Shown here piece after piece: positions 14,307 to 21,341 of a stretch of 29,358 bases of DNA (the first letter of the stretch is position 1; the number at the start of each line of letters is the position of its first letter). The notes under the pieces were generated by a model. It did not search any database. It saw nothing but the letters and a program-made list of their open reading frames with translations, and had not been told where the DNA came from. The stretch is taken from contig JAFGBV010000071.1 of NCBI GenBank assembly GCA_016932955.1, positions 1-29,358 of the forward strand, given 5' to 3'. The position numbers were made by a program, and so were the translations under genes. The DNA is from Anaerolineales bacterium (GTDB lineage: Bacteria; Chloroflexota; Anaerolineae; Anaerolineales; UBA4823).

Positions 14307-14335
14307 ATTATATTACGTTGCGCGTATGACGTCAA
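14307..14335 (-). promoter_or_regulatory. higBA promoter
   Basis: The minus strand reads TTGACG, 17 bases, TATAAT: 5/6 and 6/6 matches at ideal spacing, the best promoter in the window. The predicted start is near 14,300, 30 bases before higB. Confidence 0.8.
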
Positions 14336-14352
14336 GCGTAAAATGCGCAACG
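14313..14352. promoter_or_regulatory. Probable HigA operator (nested inverted repeats over the promoter)
   Basis: CGTTGCGC (14,316-14,323) and GCGCAACG (14,345-14,352) form perfect eight-base arms that straddle the -35 box. TTACG (14,313-14,317) and CGTAA (14,337-14,341) form a second nested pair around GACGTC. HigA antitoxins repress their own promoters through such palindromes, and binding here would block polymerase. The repeat also lies upstream of the divergent aminotransferase promoter. Confidence 0.55.
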
Positions 14353-14392
14353 GCGCGGGGCTTTGACGCTCTCCCGGTTTGGGGCGAGGGAA

Positions 14393-14401
14393 TGGTAGAA
14401 T
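14393..14401 (+). promoter_or_regulatory. Extended -10 promoter candidate for the aminotransferase gene
   Basis: TGG-TAGAAT, 43 bases before the ATG at 14,444, with no matching -35 box at 16-18 bases. Confidence 0.35.
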
Positions 14402-14443
14402 ACAGCAGGATTCATTGGTGAGTTTTGTTTGAGGAGCTGCCCA

Positions 14444-15565
14444 ATGCCGATCGAACCTTTTGCGCTGGAACGCTATTTTGCCCGCTACGAATTCAAGGTG
14501 CAGTATTTGCTGAGCGCCTCGGACTGCGAGGGCTTGTCGTTGGACGAGCTGCTGCAAATGGCTGCGCCGGAAAGCCGCCGGCTGTGGGAGGAGCTGCGCC
14601 TGGGCTATACTGAGTCGGCGGGGCACCCGCAACTGCGCGCCGAGGTGGCGAACCTGTATTGGAAGATGCCGGCGGAGAATGTGATCATTGCCGCGCCGGA
14701 GGAGGCGATCTTCATCCTGATGCAGACGCTGCTCAACCCCGGCGACCACGTGGTGGCGATTGCCCCGGCTTACCAGTCATTGCACGAGATTGCCCGTTCG
14801 ATGGGCTGCGAGGTGACGCCCTGGAGGCTGCGGGTGGGGGAGCAGGGCTGGGAGCTGGATCTGAAGCAGCTGGAGCAGAGCCTGACGGAGCGCACGCGCC
14901 TGGTGGTGGTCAATTTCCCCCACAACCCCACCGGCTACCTGCCTACGCCGGCTGAGTTTGGGGCGCTGGTGGAGCTGGCGGCGGAGCACGAGCTGTACCT
15001 GTTCTGCGATGAGATGTACCGCCTGCTGGAATATGATGCGGCGGACCGACTACCCTCGATCTGCGAGGTGTACGAGCGCGGCATTGCGCTTTCGGGCCTC
15101 TCTAAATCCTTTGCTTTGCCCGGGCTGCGCATTGGCTGGCTGGCGACGCAGGAGGCGGCGTGGGTGGAGCGCTGGCTGACCTACAAGGATTACACTACCA
15201 TCTGCAGCAGCGCCCCGAGCGAGATCCTGGCGATCATCGCGCTGCAAAATGCGACGGCGATCGTCCAGCGCAACCAGCAGATCATCCGCTCCAACCTGGC
15301 CTTGGCGGATGCTTTCTTCAACGCTTATGGGGGGTATTTCGACTGGCTTAAGCCCCGGGCTGGCAGCGTGGCATTCCCGCGCTGGCTGGGCGAGCGGCCG
15401 GTGGAGCAGGTGTGCCAGGAGCTGGTGGAGCAGCGCGGCGTGATGCTCGTCCCTGGCAGTCTGTTTGGCTTTGCGGGCAGCCACTTCCGCCTGGGCCTGG
15501 GCAGGAAGAATTTCTGGGCCGCGCTGGAGCAATGGAGCCAGCACCTGGAGAAGGGTTTGCTTTAG
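14444..15565 (+). CDS. PLP-dependent class I/II aminotransferase
   Basis: A 373-residue fold-type I aminotransferase that moves an amino group between an amino acid and a 2-oxo acid in the cytosol; the substrate is unknown. The ATG at 14,444 has AGGAG seven bases upstream. It carries the LGYTESAGHPQLRAEVA entry (about residues 50-64) and the cofactor-phosphate region APEEAIFILMQTLL. The stretch VVNFPHNPTGYLP (about 154-166) has the Asn that contacts PLP, and YLFCDEMYRLL has the Asp. SGLSKSFALPGLRIGWL (about 212-228) holds the catalytic lysine, and FRLGLGR near the C-terminus has the substrate-carboxylate arginine. It is slightly shorter than aspartate aminotransferase (about 395 residues). 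It stands alone between the higBA module and a terminator hairpin. Confidence 0.92.
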   Translation: MPIEPFALERYFARYEFKVQYLLSASDCEGLSLDELLQMAAPESRRLWEELRLGYTESAGHPQLRAEVANLYWKMPAENVIIAAPEEAIFILMQTLLNPGDHVVAIAPAYQSLHEIARSMGCEVTPWRLRVGEQGWELDLKQLEQSLTERTRLVVVNFPHNPTGYLPTPAEFGALVELAAEHELYLFCDEMYRLLEYDAADRLPSICEVYERGIALSGLSKSFALPGLRIGWLATQEAAWVERWLTYKDYTTICSSAPSEILAIIALQNATAIVQRNQQIIRSNLALADAFFNAYGGYFDWLKPRAGSVAFPRWLGERPVEQVCQELVEQRGVMLVPGSLFGFAGSHFRLGLGRKNFWAALEQWSQHLEKGLL

Positions 15566-15605
15566 GGTCATTGCAGGCGGCTGCCCCGCCCACAATGACC
15601 CTAAA
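15561..15605. terminator. Bidirectional terminator hairpin between convergent genes
   Basis: TTTAGGGTCATTG (15,561-15,573) pairs perfectly with CAATGACCCTAAA (15,593-15,605), and the loop holds a further GGCGG/CCGCC stem. It overlaps the aminotransferase stop codon and precedes the stop of the convergent lipoprotein gene. The outer arms give A/T-rich ends on both strands, though no long U-run. The GTCATTG arm also resembles the end of the dispersed repeat. Confidence 0.75.
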
Positions 15606-15626
15606 TGATGGCTTGCGGCTGCTTGC

Positions 15627-16505
15627 TCAGGGGTTGGCCTGGGCATCCAGGCAGCCCTGCGGGAAGGCGATGTTGAGCGGCTGGTTGACCTGGGTGAGGT
15701 CCATGAAGACTTCAATATGGACGATCTCCTCTGTGTTGACATCTCGGGTTTCGAGCACCAGGCGATAACGCACGATATACTGCCCATCCTGGGCCAGCCA
15801 GTAGTCGCCCTGGTTGGCGATGACATCCACCCCGGATTCTGCGCCTACACCACTGATCTGAAAACTGAAGTGGTTGGAGAGCACGCCATTCATGGATTCT
15901 GAGCCCACATAGGAGGGATCGTCGATGAGGGGCAAGATGTCCACCATCCCCCCCAGCAGGTCTTGGAGCTCTTTTTCCTGTGCGGTGTAGGATTCGAAGC
16001 TCCAGCCATCGACATCGCTACCGGAACACTGCTGGTTGCCAATGCTGTACAGGTAAGTTTCCGTCTGCTCGGGGGCCTCGCCGGGGACGGGGACGGTGAT
16101 GAGATAGCGCGTCAGGCGGGCATCCAGGTCTTCCGATTTCTGCGTCTCGATGTGAATGATGTTCTGGTTGCTGACGGTGTTGGTGTAGGAGACGGATTCT
16201 ACGATGAAGAGGTAGGAGTTGAGGCTGGCCAGGCCCTCCTGGACGCTGACGGGGTTGGAGGGGATCGAGGTGGGAGATGGCACGGCGGTGGGTTCTGCAG
16301 GCGGTGCAGTGCCGCTGTCGCCGCCAGAGTCTGGTGCAGTGGCCTGGGGTGCGTCAGCGGAGGAAGGCGCGGTGGTGGGGATCGATCCGCCAGCATCGGG
16401 GGCAGGCGGCGTGGTTAGATCGAGCGGCTCGGGGCTGCTGCCGGGGAGGGTGCAGGCGAGCATCAGGCTGATCAAAAGGGTGGTGAACAGGGCAAATTTA
16501 CGCAT
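15627..16505 (-). CDS. Lipoprotein, last gene of the ABC transporter operon
   Basis: A 292-residue lipoprotein. The signal MRKFALFTTLLISLMLAC ends in a lipobox (LMLA-C, cysteine 18), so it is lipidated and anchored outside the cytoplasmic membrane. Residues 19-88 are a Pro/Ser/Thr/Ala-rich linker. From about 90 the folded part alternates short strands (LNSYLFIVESVSYTN..., RLTRYLITVPVPG, ETYLYSIGNQQC, YIVRYRLVLETRDV, HIEVFMDLTQVNQP), a pattern like the LolA/LprG-type half-barrel lipid carriers; that fold is my inference. Two cysteines (in NQQCSG and FPQGCLD) could form a disulfide. It starts 17 bases after the second FtsX permease, so it is co-transcribed and probably works with the transporter. 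Confidence 0.85.
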   Translation of the reverse strand: MRKFALFTTLLISLMLACTLPGSSPEPLDLTTPPAPDAGGSIPTTAPSSADAPQATAPDSGGDSGTAPPAEPTAVPSPTSIPSNPVSVQEGLASLNSYLFIVESVSYTNTVSNQNIIHIETQKSEDLDARLTRYLITVPVPGEAPEQTETYLYSIGNQQCSGSDVDGWSFESYTAQEKELQDLLGGMVDILPLIDDPSYVGSESMNGVLSNHFSFQISGVGAESGVDVIANQGDYWLAQDGQYIVRYRLVLETRDVNTEEIVHIEVFMDLTQVNQPLNIAFPQGCLDAQANP

Positions 16506-16522
16506 GGGTAACCTCCAAATCT

Positions 16523-17617
16523 TTAGGCTTCATTTCGTAGTAGGTGGATTGGGCGAATGCGGTTGAGCCACAGCAGGGGGATCACCGTCCCCAGCAAGCT
16601 GATGACGAGCGCCAGGCTGAGTGTGGTGAGCGCGAGGGTGGCATCCAGGCGGGGATGAAAGCTCATCCCGACCACATCGGTGCGCAGGTAGGTAAAGATG
16701 GTCAGGGTGCCGGCAAGACCCAGCAAGGCGCCGGACAGCGCCAGCGCCAGCGCCTGGGCAAACAGGTAAACGGCGGCAGCAAAGGACGGAAAGCCCAGGC
16801 AGCGCAGGATGGTCAGCTGGCGACGGTGCAGCCAGGCAAGGCGCGCCAGGGTATTGCCCAGGGCAAAGACTGCGGCGACAGCCAGGGCGGTACTGACGAC
16901 ATCCATGGCATTGAGCAGGGGGGCAATCTGGTTTACTGTGATGTTGGCGCCCTGCCCGCGAGGGGCGATGCTCCAGCCGCCAGGCAGGCTATCGCCAGGC
17001 TGGAAGAGTCCCTGGTCTGGGATGATGAAAAGGGAGACATCGCTGCCCCAGCCCAGCAGGGCCTGCGCATCGGCCAGTGAGACCCAGGCTTCGTTATCGA
17101 TGTAGGCGCCGGTATGGAAGATGCCGCAGATGAGGAACTTCCGTCCCCGGATGAGGATTTCTTGCCCGGGGGAGAGGTGGAGTTTTTCGGCCAGGCGGCG
17201 GCCGAGCATGACTGTGCGGGGGGCGTCTTCTGCCGCCAAGGCGCGCCCTTCGAGCAGCTCGAACTGGTTGACCTGCAGGTAGCGCTGGGGATCTACCCCG
17301 CGCAGCATGAGCATATCCCCCACAGAAGTGCCCACCATATCGTGAATCTCGGCGATTGTCCACGAGACGCCCATCTCGAGCAACTGTGTTTGGAGGGCAG
17401 CCGGGATGCGGCTGCCATACATCTCAGCCAGGGTGTTGCTCTCCTGCACGATCAGGTGAACATCGGGGAGGCTGGCATATTCGTGGTCCAGGGTTACGCG
17501 GTAACCACCAACGGTCAGGAAGAAGAGGATGGCCAGGCCGATGAGCGAGACCATTGCCAGGGCCAGTTTCCAGTGGGAGGCCAGGTTTTGCAAGCTAAAG
17601 CGGAGGAGGGTGAGCAC
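16523..17617 (-). CDS. FtsX/MacB-type ABC transporter permease (second)
   Basis: A 364-residue permease with one N-terminal helix (KLALAMVSLIGLAILFFLTVGG, about 17-38), a large outer domain of about 200 residues (MacB periplasmic-core type, with VMLGRRLAEKLHLSPGQEI) and three C-terminal helices (about 235-258, 280-312, 330-356). The tail has the FtsX motif RQLTILRCLGFP and ends with LNRIRPIHLLRNEA. It starts with GTG at 17,617, 12 bases after the stop of the first permease, with only a weak ribosome-binding site, so coupled translation is likely. Unlike canonical MacB it has no ATPase domain of its own. Confidence 0.88.
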   Translation of the reverse strand: MLTLLRFSLQNLASHWKLALAMVSLIGLAILFFLTVGGYRVTLDHEYASLPDVHLIVQESNTLAEMYGSRIPAALQTQLLEMGVSWTIAEIHDMVGTSVGDMLMLRGVDPQRYLQVNQFELLEGRALAAEDAPRTVMLGRRLAEKLHLSPGQEILIRGRKFLICGIFHTGAYIDNEAWVSLADAQALLGWGSDVSLFIIPDQGLFQPGDSLPGGWSIAPRGQGANITVNQIAPLLNAMDVVSTALAVAAVFALGNTLARLAWLHRRQLTILRCLGFPSFAAAVYLFAQALALALSGALLGLAGTLTIFTYLRTDVVGMSFHPRLDATLALTTLSLALVISLLGTVIPLLWLNRIRPIHLLRNEA

Positions 17618-17629
17618 GGGGGGCCTCTA

Positions 17630-18787
17630 TCAATCTCGCAGCAGGGCTGCCAGGCTCTGGCGCGCCAGGCTGGTGGTAGTGAGCTGGACGCCAAACCAGG
17701 CAAAGAGGATGGTCAGCGCCAGGCCGAGGAAAAGATTGGCCGGGGAGAGGCTGATCTGCACGAATGCTCCGTGCATGGAAAATGATGAGCCCATGTGTTT
17801 GCGGATGACCCATTCGGCCAGCCCCCAGCCCAGCACGTAGGAGACCAGGGTTTGCAGGAAGGTGCGCCCGAACAGGAAGTGGCGGATCGTACGCGCGGTG
17901 AAGCCGGCCACACGCAGCAGGGCGATCTCGCGACTGCGTTCTGCCAGGGTGAGACTGGCGGCGTTGAAGATGCCAAAGCTAATCACCAATAAGGCGAGGG
18001 CATCGAGCACGATGGTGAAGCGGAGGATATCGTGGATAGCCTGTGTGAAACGGTTGTAAAGCTCCTGTTCCAGGTACACGGCATACTCCGGCAAGATTCC
18101 GGGTACTGTTTCGAGGTGGGCGCGCGCGGTTTCGGGGTTCAGGTTGCCGGCGATCTGAATGATGCCGATCTGGAAGCCGCGCTGGGCGCCGAACAGGTTT
18201 TCGCCAGCGGCATAGGACATCCACAGCGAGGCAATCTTTCCAGCCTGGTATTGCACTTTGCCCACGATGGTGAATTGCTGGCCGTAGAATTCGATAACCT
18301 GCCCTACGACCCAACCCGCCAGGCCAAAAGCCTCCTGGCTGGCGGCAATTTCATGGCTGCCCGTGGGGTAACGGCCTTCGAGAAGCACCACCTGGTACAG
18401 CTCCGGCATATCCTGGGGGTCGACGGCGAAGACCTGCATGCTACGGGTATCGCTGCCAGCCAGGATGCGCAGCGTGCGAAAGATCACCGGTGAGGCGCGG
18501 CGGACGCTGCCAGGGCCAAAAGCGGCTTGTACAGATGCCACGGCCTGGTCGAGGGCGGCCTGGCTGACCGAGCCCTGCATGGGGTCGATCGTATCGGCAG
18601 AGAGCAAGGCCAGGTTGTGAGAGGCGAAGCCCGGCTGGCTCCCCAGTGCGCTGAAAGCTTCGGAGAGGGCAGCGGTGAGCAGGTAGCTAAGGATCATAAT
18701 GGCGAGACCTGCCACGGTGAGCAGGCTGTGCGGCAGATTGTGGCGCAGGTCTTTGAACAGGTACAGGATGAAGACGAGCGCTTTCAC
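17630..18787 (-). CDS. FtsX/MacB-type ABC transporter permease (first)
   Basis: A 385-residue permease with the same plan: an N-terminal helix (LLTVAGLAIMILSYLLTAAL, about 22-41), an extracytoplasmic domain to about residue 255, then helices at about 258-285, 310-332 and 348-372. The FtsX-family coupling segment is AERSREIALLRVAGFTARTIRHFLFGRTFLQ, and the C-terminus ends LARQSLAALLRD. The start overlaps the ATPase gene by four bases (ATGA). The two permeases differ in sequence, so the transporter would be a heterodimer like LolC/LolE. Confidence 0.9.
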   Translation of the reverse strand: MKALVFILYLFKDLRHNLPHSLLTVAGLAIMILSYLLTAALSEAFSALGSQPGFASHNLALLSADTIDPMQGSVSQAALDQAVASVQAAFGPGSVRRASPVIFRTLRILAGSDTRSMQVFAVDPQDMPELYQVVLLEGRYPTGSHEIAASQEAFGLAGWVVGQVIEFYGQQFTIVGKVQYQAGKIASLWMSYAAGENLFGAQRGFQIGIIQIAGNLNPETARAHLETVPGILPEYAVYLEQELYNRFTQAIHDILRFTIVLDALALLVISFGIFNAASLTLAERSREIALLRVAGFTARTIRHFLFGRTFLQTLVSYVLGWGLAEWVIRKHMGSSFSMHGAFVQISLSPANLFLGLALTILFAWFGVQLTTTSLARQSLAALLRD

Positions 18788-19503
18788 CGCTCGGCGCTCC
18801 CCGGCGCCAGGGCGCCATCGCTCATCTCGTAGTGGTGGCTGGCAAACTGGCAGATCTCCCGGTTGTGGGTGGCGATGAGAAACGTGGTTTTGAGCTGCTG
18901 GTTCAACTGGTGCATCAGGCGGATGACCTGGCGGGCAGTAGTAGAGTCCAGGTCGCCAGTAGGCTCATCGGCGAGAACGATGACCGGCTGGGTCACCAGG
19001 GCGCGGGCAATGGCGACGCGCTGCTGCTCACCACCGGAGAGCTGGCCGGGCTTGTGCCGCCGGCGCGCTTCAAGGTCAACCAGACGGAGCATTTCTTCGC
19101 CGCGCAGTGCGGCTTTCTTCCAGGCGACGCCTTTGGCCAGCAGGGGCAGGATCACATTATCCAGGGCATTGAGAGCAGGGAGCAGGTTGTAGGATTGGAA
19201 AATGAAGCCTACACGGTCGCGGCGGAAGCGGGTGAGCGCTGCCTGGCTGGCGCTTTCCAGCGCCTGACCATCCACGCAGATGGTTCCGCTGGTGGGGCTG
19301 TCGATGCCGCCGAGCAGGTGCAGCAGGGTGGATTTGCCGCTGCCGCTGGGCCCGGTGATGACGACAAACGCCCCGGGGGGGATTTCGAGGTTAATGCCGC
19401 GCAGGGCATGGACCTGCGCCTGCCCGCGACGGTAAGTTTTACAAAGCTGGCGCGTGCTGATCAGGCTGGGATGGGTGGTGGGGGATGATGTGGGTGGATG
19501 CAT
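18784..19503 (-). CDS. ABC transporter ATPase, LolD/MacB family
   Basis: A 239-residue ATPase that powers the two FtsX-type permeases from the cytoplasm. Walker A is GPSGSGKST (about residues 52-60), the Q-loop [18 protein letters not shown], the signature [15 protein letters not shown] (about 158-172), Walker [15 protein letters not shown], and the H-loop IATHNREI. LLPxLxALDN and TGDLDS are characteristic of the LolD/MacB/FtsE subgroup, which drives conformational pulling of lipids, lipoproteins or peptides instead of channel-type transport. It is the first gene of the operon, after an extended -10 at 19,552-19,560. The ribosome-binding site GGGGA is weak. Confidence 0.93.
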   Translation of the reverse strand: MHPPTSSPTTHPSLISTRQLCKTYRRGQAQVHALRGINLEIPPGAFVVITGPSGSGKSTLLHLLGGIDSPTSGTICVDGQALESASQAALTRFRRDRVGFIFQSYNLLPALNALDNVILPLLAKGVAWKKAALRGEEMLRLVDLEARRRHKPGQLSGGEQQRVAIARALVTQPVIVLADEPTGDLDSTTARQVIRLMHQLNQQLKTTFLIATHNREICQFASHHYEMSDGALAPGSAER

Positions 19504-19551
19504 TAGGAATCCCCACTCTTAGCAGGGCATTATCGAACGCCGATTGCGCAT

Positions 19552-19560
19552 ATCTTACCA
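19552..19560 (-). promoter_or_regulatory. Extended -10 promoter candidate of the ABC operon
   Basis: The minus strand reads TGG-TAAGAT, 49 bases before the ATPase start, with no good -35 box. It diverges from the promoter at 19,626-19,631. Confidence 0.35.
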
Positions 19561-19588
19561 TAGATTGGCTTTCTGGGATTAGCGGGGA

Positions 19589-19617
19589 TACCTGCCCTTT
19601 GTACCGGCAAGTCCTAA
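19589..19617 (+). repeat. 29-base motif, copy 2 (shared with 12,429-12,457)
   Basis: TACCTGCCCT T TGTA C CGGCAAGTCC T AA; 26 of 29 positions match copy 1. It lies between the divergent promoters of the ABC operon and the small membrane-protein gene, nine bases before the TATAAT box of the latter. Confidence 0.6.
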
Positions 19618-19625
19618 AGAACCGG

Positions 19626-19631
19626 TATAAT
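19626..19631 (+). promoter_or_regulatory. TATAAT -10 box, apparently leaderless promoter
   Basis: A perfect TATAAT ends six bases before the ATG at 19,638, so the predicted first transcribed base coincides with the start codon. No -35 box is seen at 16-18 bases; the nearest TTGTAC is 21 bases away, within the 29-base motif. Confidence 0.45.
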
Positions 19632-19637
19632 TAGTGT

Positions 19638-19820
19638 ATGAAGAAGGTGCGTTATTTACGCTGCTGCGGGGCGGTGCTGTTGCTGCTGGTCTCCTGCATC
19701 TTGCTGGTTTGGGGGCTGTGGCCCCTGGGCAGTGCGGTGCAGACGGCGCCGATCTTGCCGGGCGATATGCAGCTGCCTACGCCAGAGAATTGGGTCCCGC
19801 TGGCCAGGATGTTTGTGTAA
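19638..19820 (+). CDS. Small membrane-anchored protein (60 residues)
   Basis: I do not recognise this protein. It has a basic N-terminus (MKKVRYLR), a strongly hydrophobic stretch (CCGAVLLLLVSCILLVWGLWPLG) and a 30-residue outer tail (QTAPILPGDMQLPTPENW...). LLVSC matches a lipobox, so it could be lipidated at cysteine 20, but the hydrophobic run continues beyond it, which favours a plain membrane helix. There is no Shine-Dalgarno site; the TATAAT box is only six bases before the ATG, pointing to leaderless translation. Its stop is 14 bases before the next gene. The frame is supported by the signal-like N-terminus and by this context only. Confidence 0.6.
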   Translation: MKKVRYLRCCGAVLLLLVSCILLVWGLWPLGSAVQTAPILPGDMQLPTPENWVPLARMFV

Positions 19821-19834
19821 GGGGGTTTGCAGCG

Positions 19835-20635
19835 ATGAGAGCGAGCAGACGATCCTGGAGGCTGTTGCTGGCGTTGGCGCTGATCGCGCTGAGCGGGCTT
19901 GCCTGTGGGGGGGGATCTGGGGATGTGGAGGCTACGCCGACGGGGGCCCCTCCCCCTGTGGGCGAGCCGACGCAAATCTCCCCCCCCGACGAGTTCCCGA
20001 CCGAGGCGCCGGAGGCGCTCCCCACGCCGACGCGGGAGGCAATTGCAACATCAACACCGGGCAGCCCGGTAGCAGCCATCCCGGAGAAGCGCCGCCTGAC
20101 GCTGGAATGGCCTCCCACCATCCGCGCGGGGGATTCGGATGTGGTGGTCTTAATGCTGGAGATGGATGAGGATGGCAGCCTGACGCCGACGGCGATGATC
20201 GAGGGGCATGAGACCTACGGCGAGGCGGTTACGATCCCCAACCTGTATGAGACACACCAGGTGATGGCGGAGGCGCGGCTGGACATAGCGGGGCTGACGA
20301 TCTCGCCTGGGGAGGTGATTGCCCAGGCGCTGCTGCCGGGGGAGACGGTGCGCTTCTTTTGGAGCGTGAAGGCGGCAGAGGTGGGTGATTACCGCGGGAC
20401 GGTGTGGCTGAAGCTGCGCTTTATCCCCCTGGATGGGGGGCCAGAGCAGGAGCGCATGCTGACGGCGCAGTTGATCGAGATCAAGTCCGTGAATCTGCTG
20501 GGATTGGGAGGAACGCCAGCGCGTATCTTGGGCGGGGCGGGGGCGCTGGCGGGCGGGTTGATCGGGGCGGATGACGTGGTGAAGTGGGCCTGGGGGCGGT
20601 GGAAGAAGCGCAAGGGGGCGGTTGCCAAATCCTAA
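19835..20635 (+). CDS. Lipoprotein with a C-terminal glycine-rich hydrophobic tail
   Basis: A 266-residue protein of unknown function. The start at 19,835 is chosen for the signal MRASRRSWRLLLALALIALSGLAC with lipobox SGLA-C; the same frame is open further upstream, but that part lies over the small gene read in another phase. After the cysteine comes a Gly/Pro/Thr-rich linker to about residue 80. A folded domain follows, beginning RRLTLEWPPTIRAGDSDVVVLMLEM with strands such as VRFFWSVKAAEVGDYRGTVWLKL. The last 45 residues are glycine/alanine-rich and hydrophobic (ARILGGAGALAGGLIGADD) and end in WGRWKKRKG, like a membrane anchor with a basic stop. Two anchors on one lipoprotein would be odd. 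It is co-directional with the small gene and the hydrolase downstream. Confidence 0.8.
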   Translation: MRASRRSWRLLLALALIALSGLACGGGSGDVEATPTGAPPPVGEPTQISPPDEFPTEAPEALPTPTREAIATSTPGSPVAAIPEKRRLTLEWPPTIRAGDSDVVVLMLEMDEDGSLTPTAMIEGHETYGEAVTIPNLYETHQVMAEARLDIAGLTISPGEVIAQALLPGETVRFFWSVKAAEVGDYRGTVWLKLRFIPLDGGPEQERMLTAQLIEIKSVNLLGLGGTPARILGGAGALAGGLIGADDVVKWAWGRWKKRKGAVAKS

Positions 20636-20658
20636 GCGCGGAGGTAGAGTGAGGTGAG

Positions 20659-21291
20659 ATGCTGGAGATCGTGAGAATGGTATTGGGGCCGGTGGGCACG
20701 AACGCTTACCTGGCAGCGGATACACAGACGCTGGAGGCGGTGGTGATCGACCCGGCGTGGGATGGGCATTTGATCACTGCGCAGGCAAAGCGGCGCGGCT
20801 GGCAGATTGGGCAGGTTTGGGTGACGCACGCCCATTTCGATCATTTTGGCGGGGTGGGGGCGGTGGTAAAGGGCATCCAGCCCGCGCCTCAGGTGGCATT
20901 ACACCCGCAAGACCTGTGGCTGTGGCGCAACCGCGGCGGGGCGGCCCTCTTTGGCATGCACATGGAGGCGGTGGAAGAGCCAGATCTGTTGCTAGAGCAG
21001 GGGGATAGGCTGCAGGTGGGGGGATATTCTTTTGAAGTACGCCACACACCGGGGCATTCGGCGGGGCACGTGATCTTTTACTGCGCGGCGGAGAAGGTGC
21101 TGTTCTGCGGGGATGTGGTCTTTGAGGGCAGCATCGGGCGCACAGACCTGCCGGGCGGGGATTACGATACGCTGATCCGCTCGATCCATGAGCAGGTGCT
21201 CAGCCTGCCGGATGAGACGCGGCTGCTCTCGGGGCACGGGGAGATGACGACGGTGGGGCGGGAGAGAAAGGGAAATCCGTTCTTATCTTGA
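20659..21291 (+). CDS. Metallo-beta-lactamase-fold hydrolase, glyoxalase II-like
   Basis: A 210-residue cytosolic hydrolase. The zinc motif THAHFDH has His57, His59, Asp61 and His62. Further ligands lie in HTPGHSAGH (near 128-136), CGDVVFEGSIGRTDLPGG (the bridging Asp) and SGHGEMTTVGRER (the last His). GRTDLPGGD and the short length match the YcbL/GloB-like group, which acts on thioesters or related small molecules; it lacks the C-terminal substrate domain of true glyoxalase II. The ATG has AGGTGAG directly upstream. It is 23 bases behind the lipoprotein gene, so it may share its transcript, and it ends at a strong hairpin. Confidence 0.92.
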   Translation: MLEIVRMVLGPVGTNAYLAADTQTLEAVVIDPAWDGHLITAQAKRRGWQIGQVWVTHAHFDHFGGVGAVVKGIQPAPQVALHPQDLWLWRNRGGAALFGMHMEAVEEPDLLLEQGDRLQVGGYSFEVRHTPGHSAGHVIFYCAAEKVLFCGDVVFEGSIGRTDLPGGDYDTLIRSIHEQVLSLPDETRLLSGHGEMTTVGRERKGNPFLS

Positions 21292-21293
21292 TC

Positions 21294-21338
21294 TTTCAGT
21301 GATCAGAGCACAGGCAGGCTGTGCTCTGATCACTGAAA
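21294..21338. terminator. Perfect 20-base-arm hairpin between convergent genes
   Basis: The arms at 21,294-21,313 and 21,319-21,338 (TTTCAGTGATCAGAGCACAG and its complement) pair without mismatch around a five-base loop. It sits three bases after the hydrolase stop and three bases before the rny stop, so it can end both transcripts. It starts with TTT and ends AAAA, a modest U-run on either strand. Confidence 0.8.
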
Positions 21339-21341
21339 ACC

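Noticed and set aside
19634..19834. Upstream extension of the 19,835 lipoprotein frame
   Set aside because: It overlaps the small gene in another phase, has no signal-like start, and the lipoprotein signal with its lipobox begins at 19,835.
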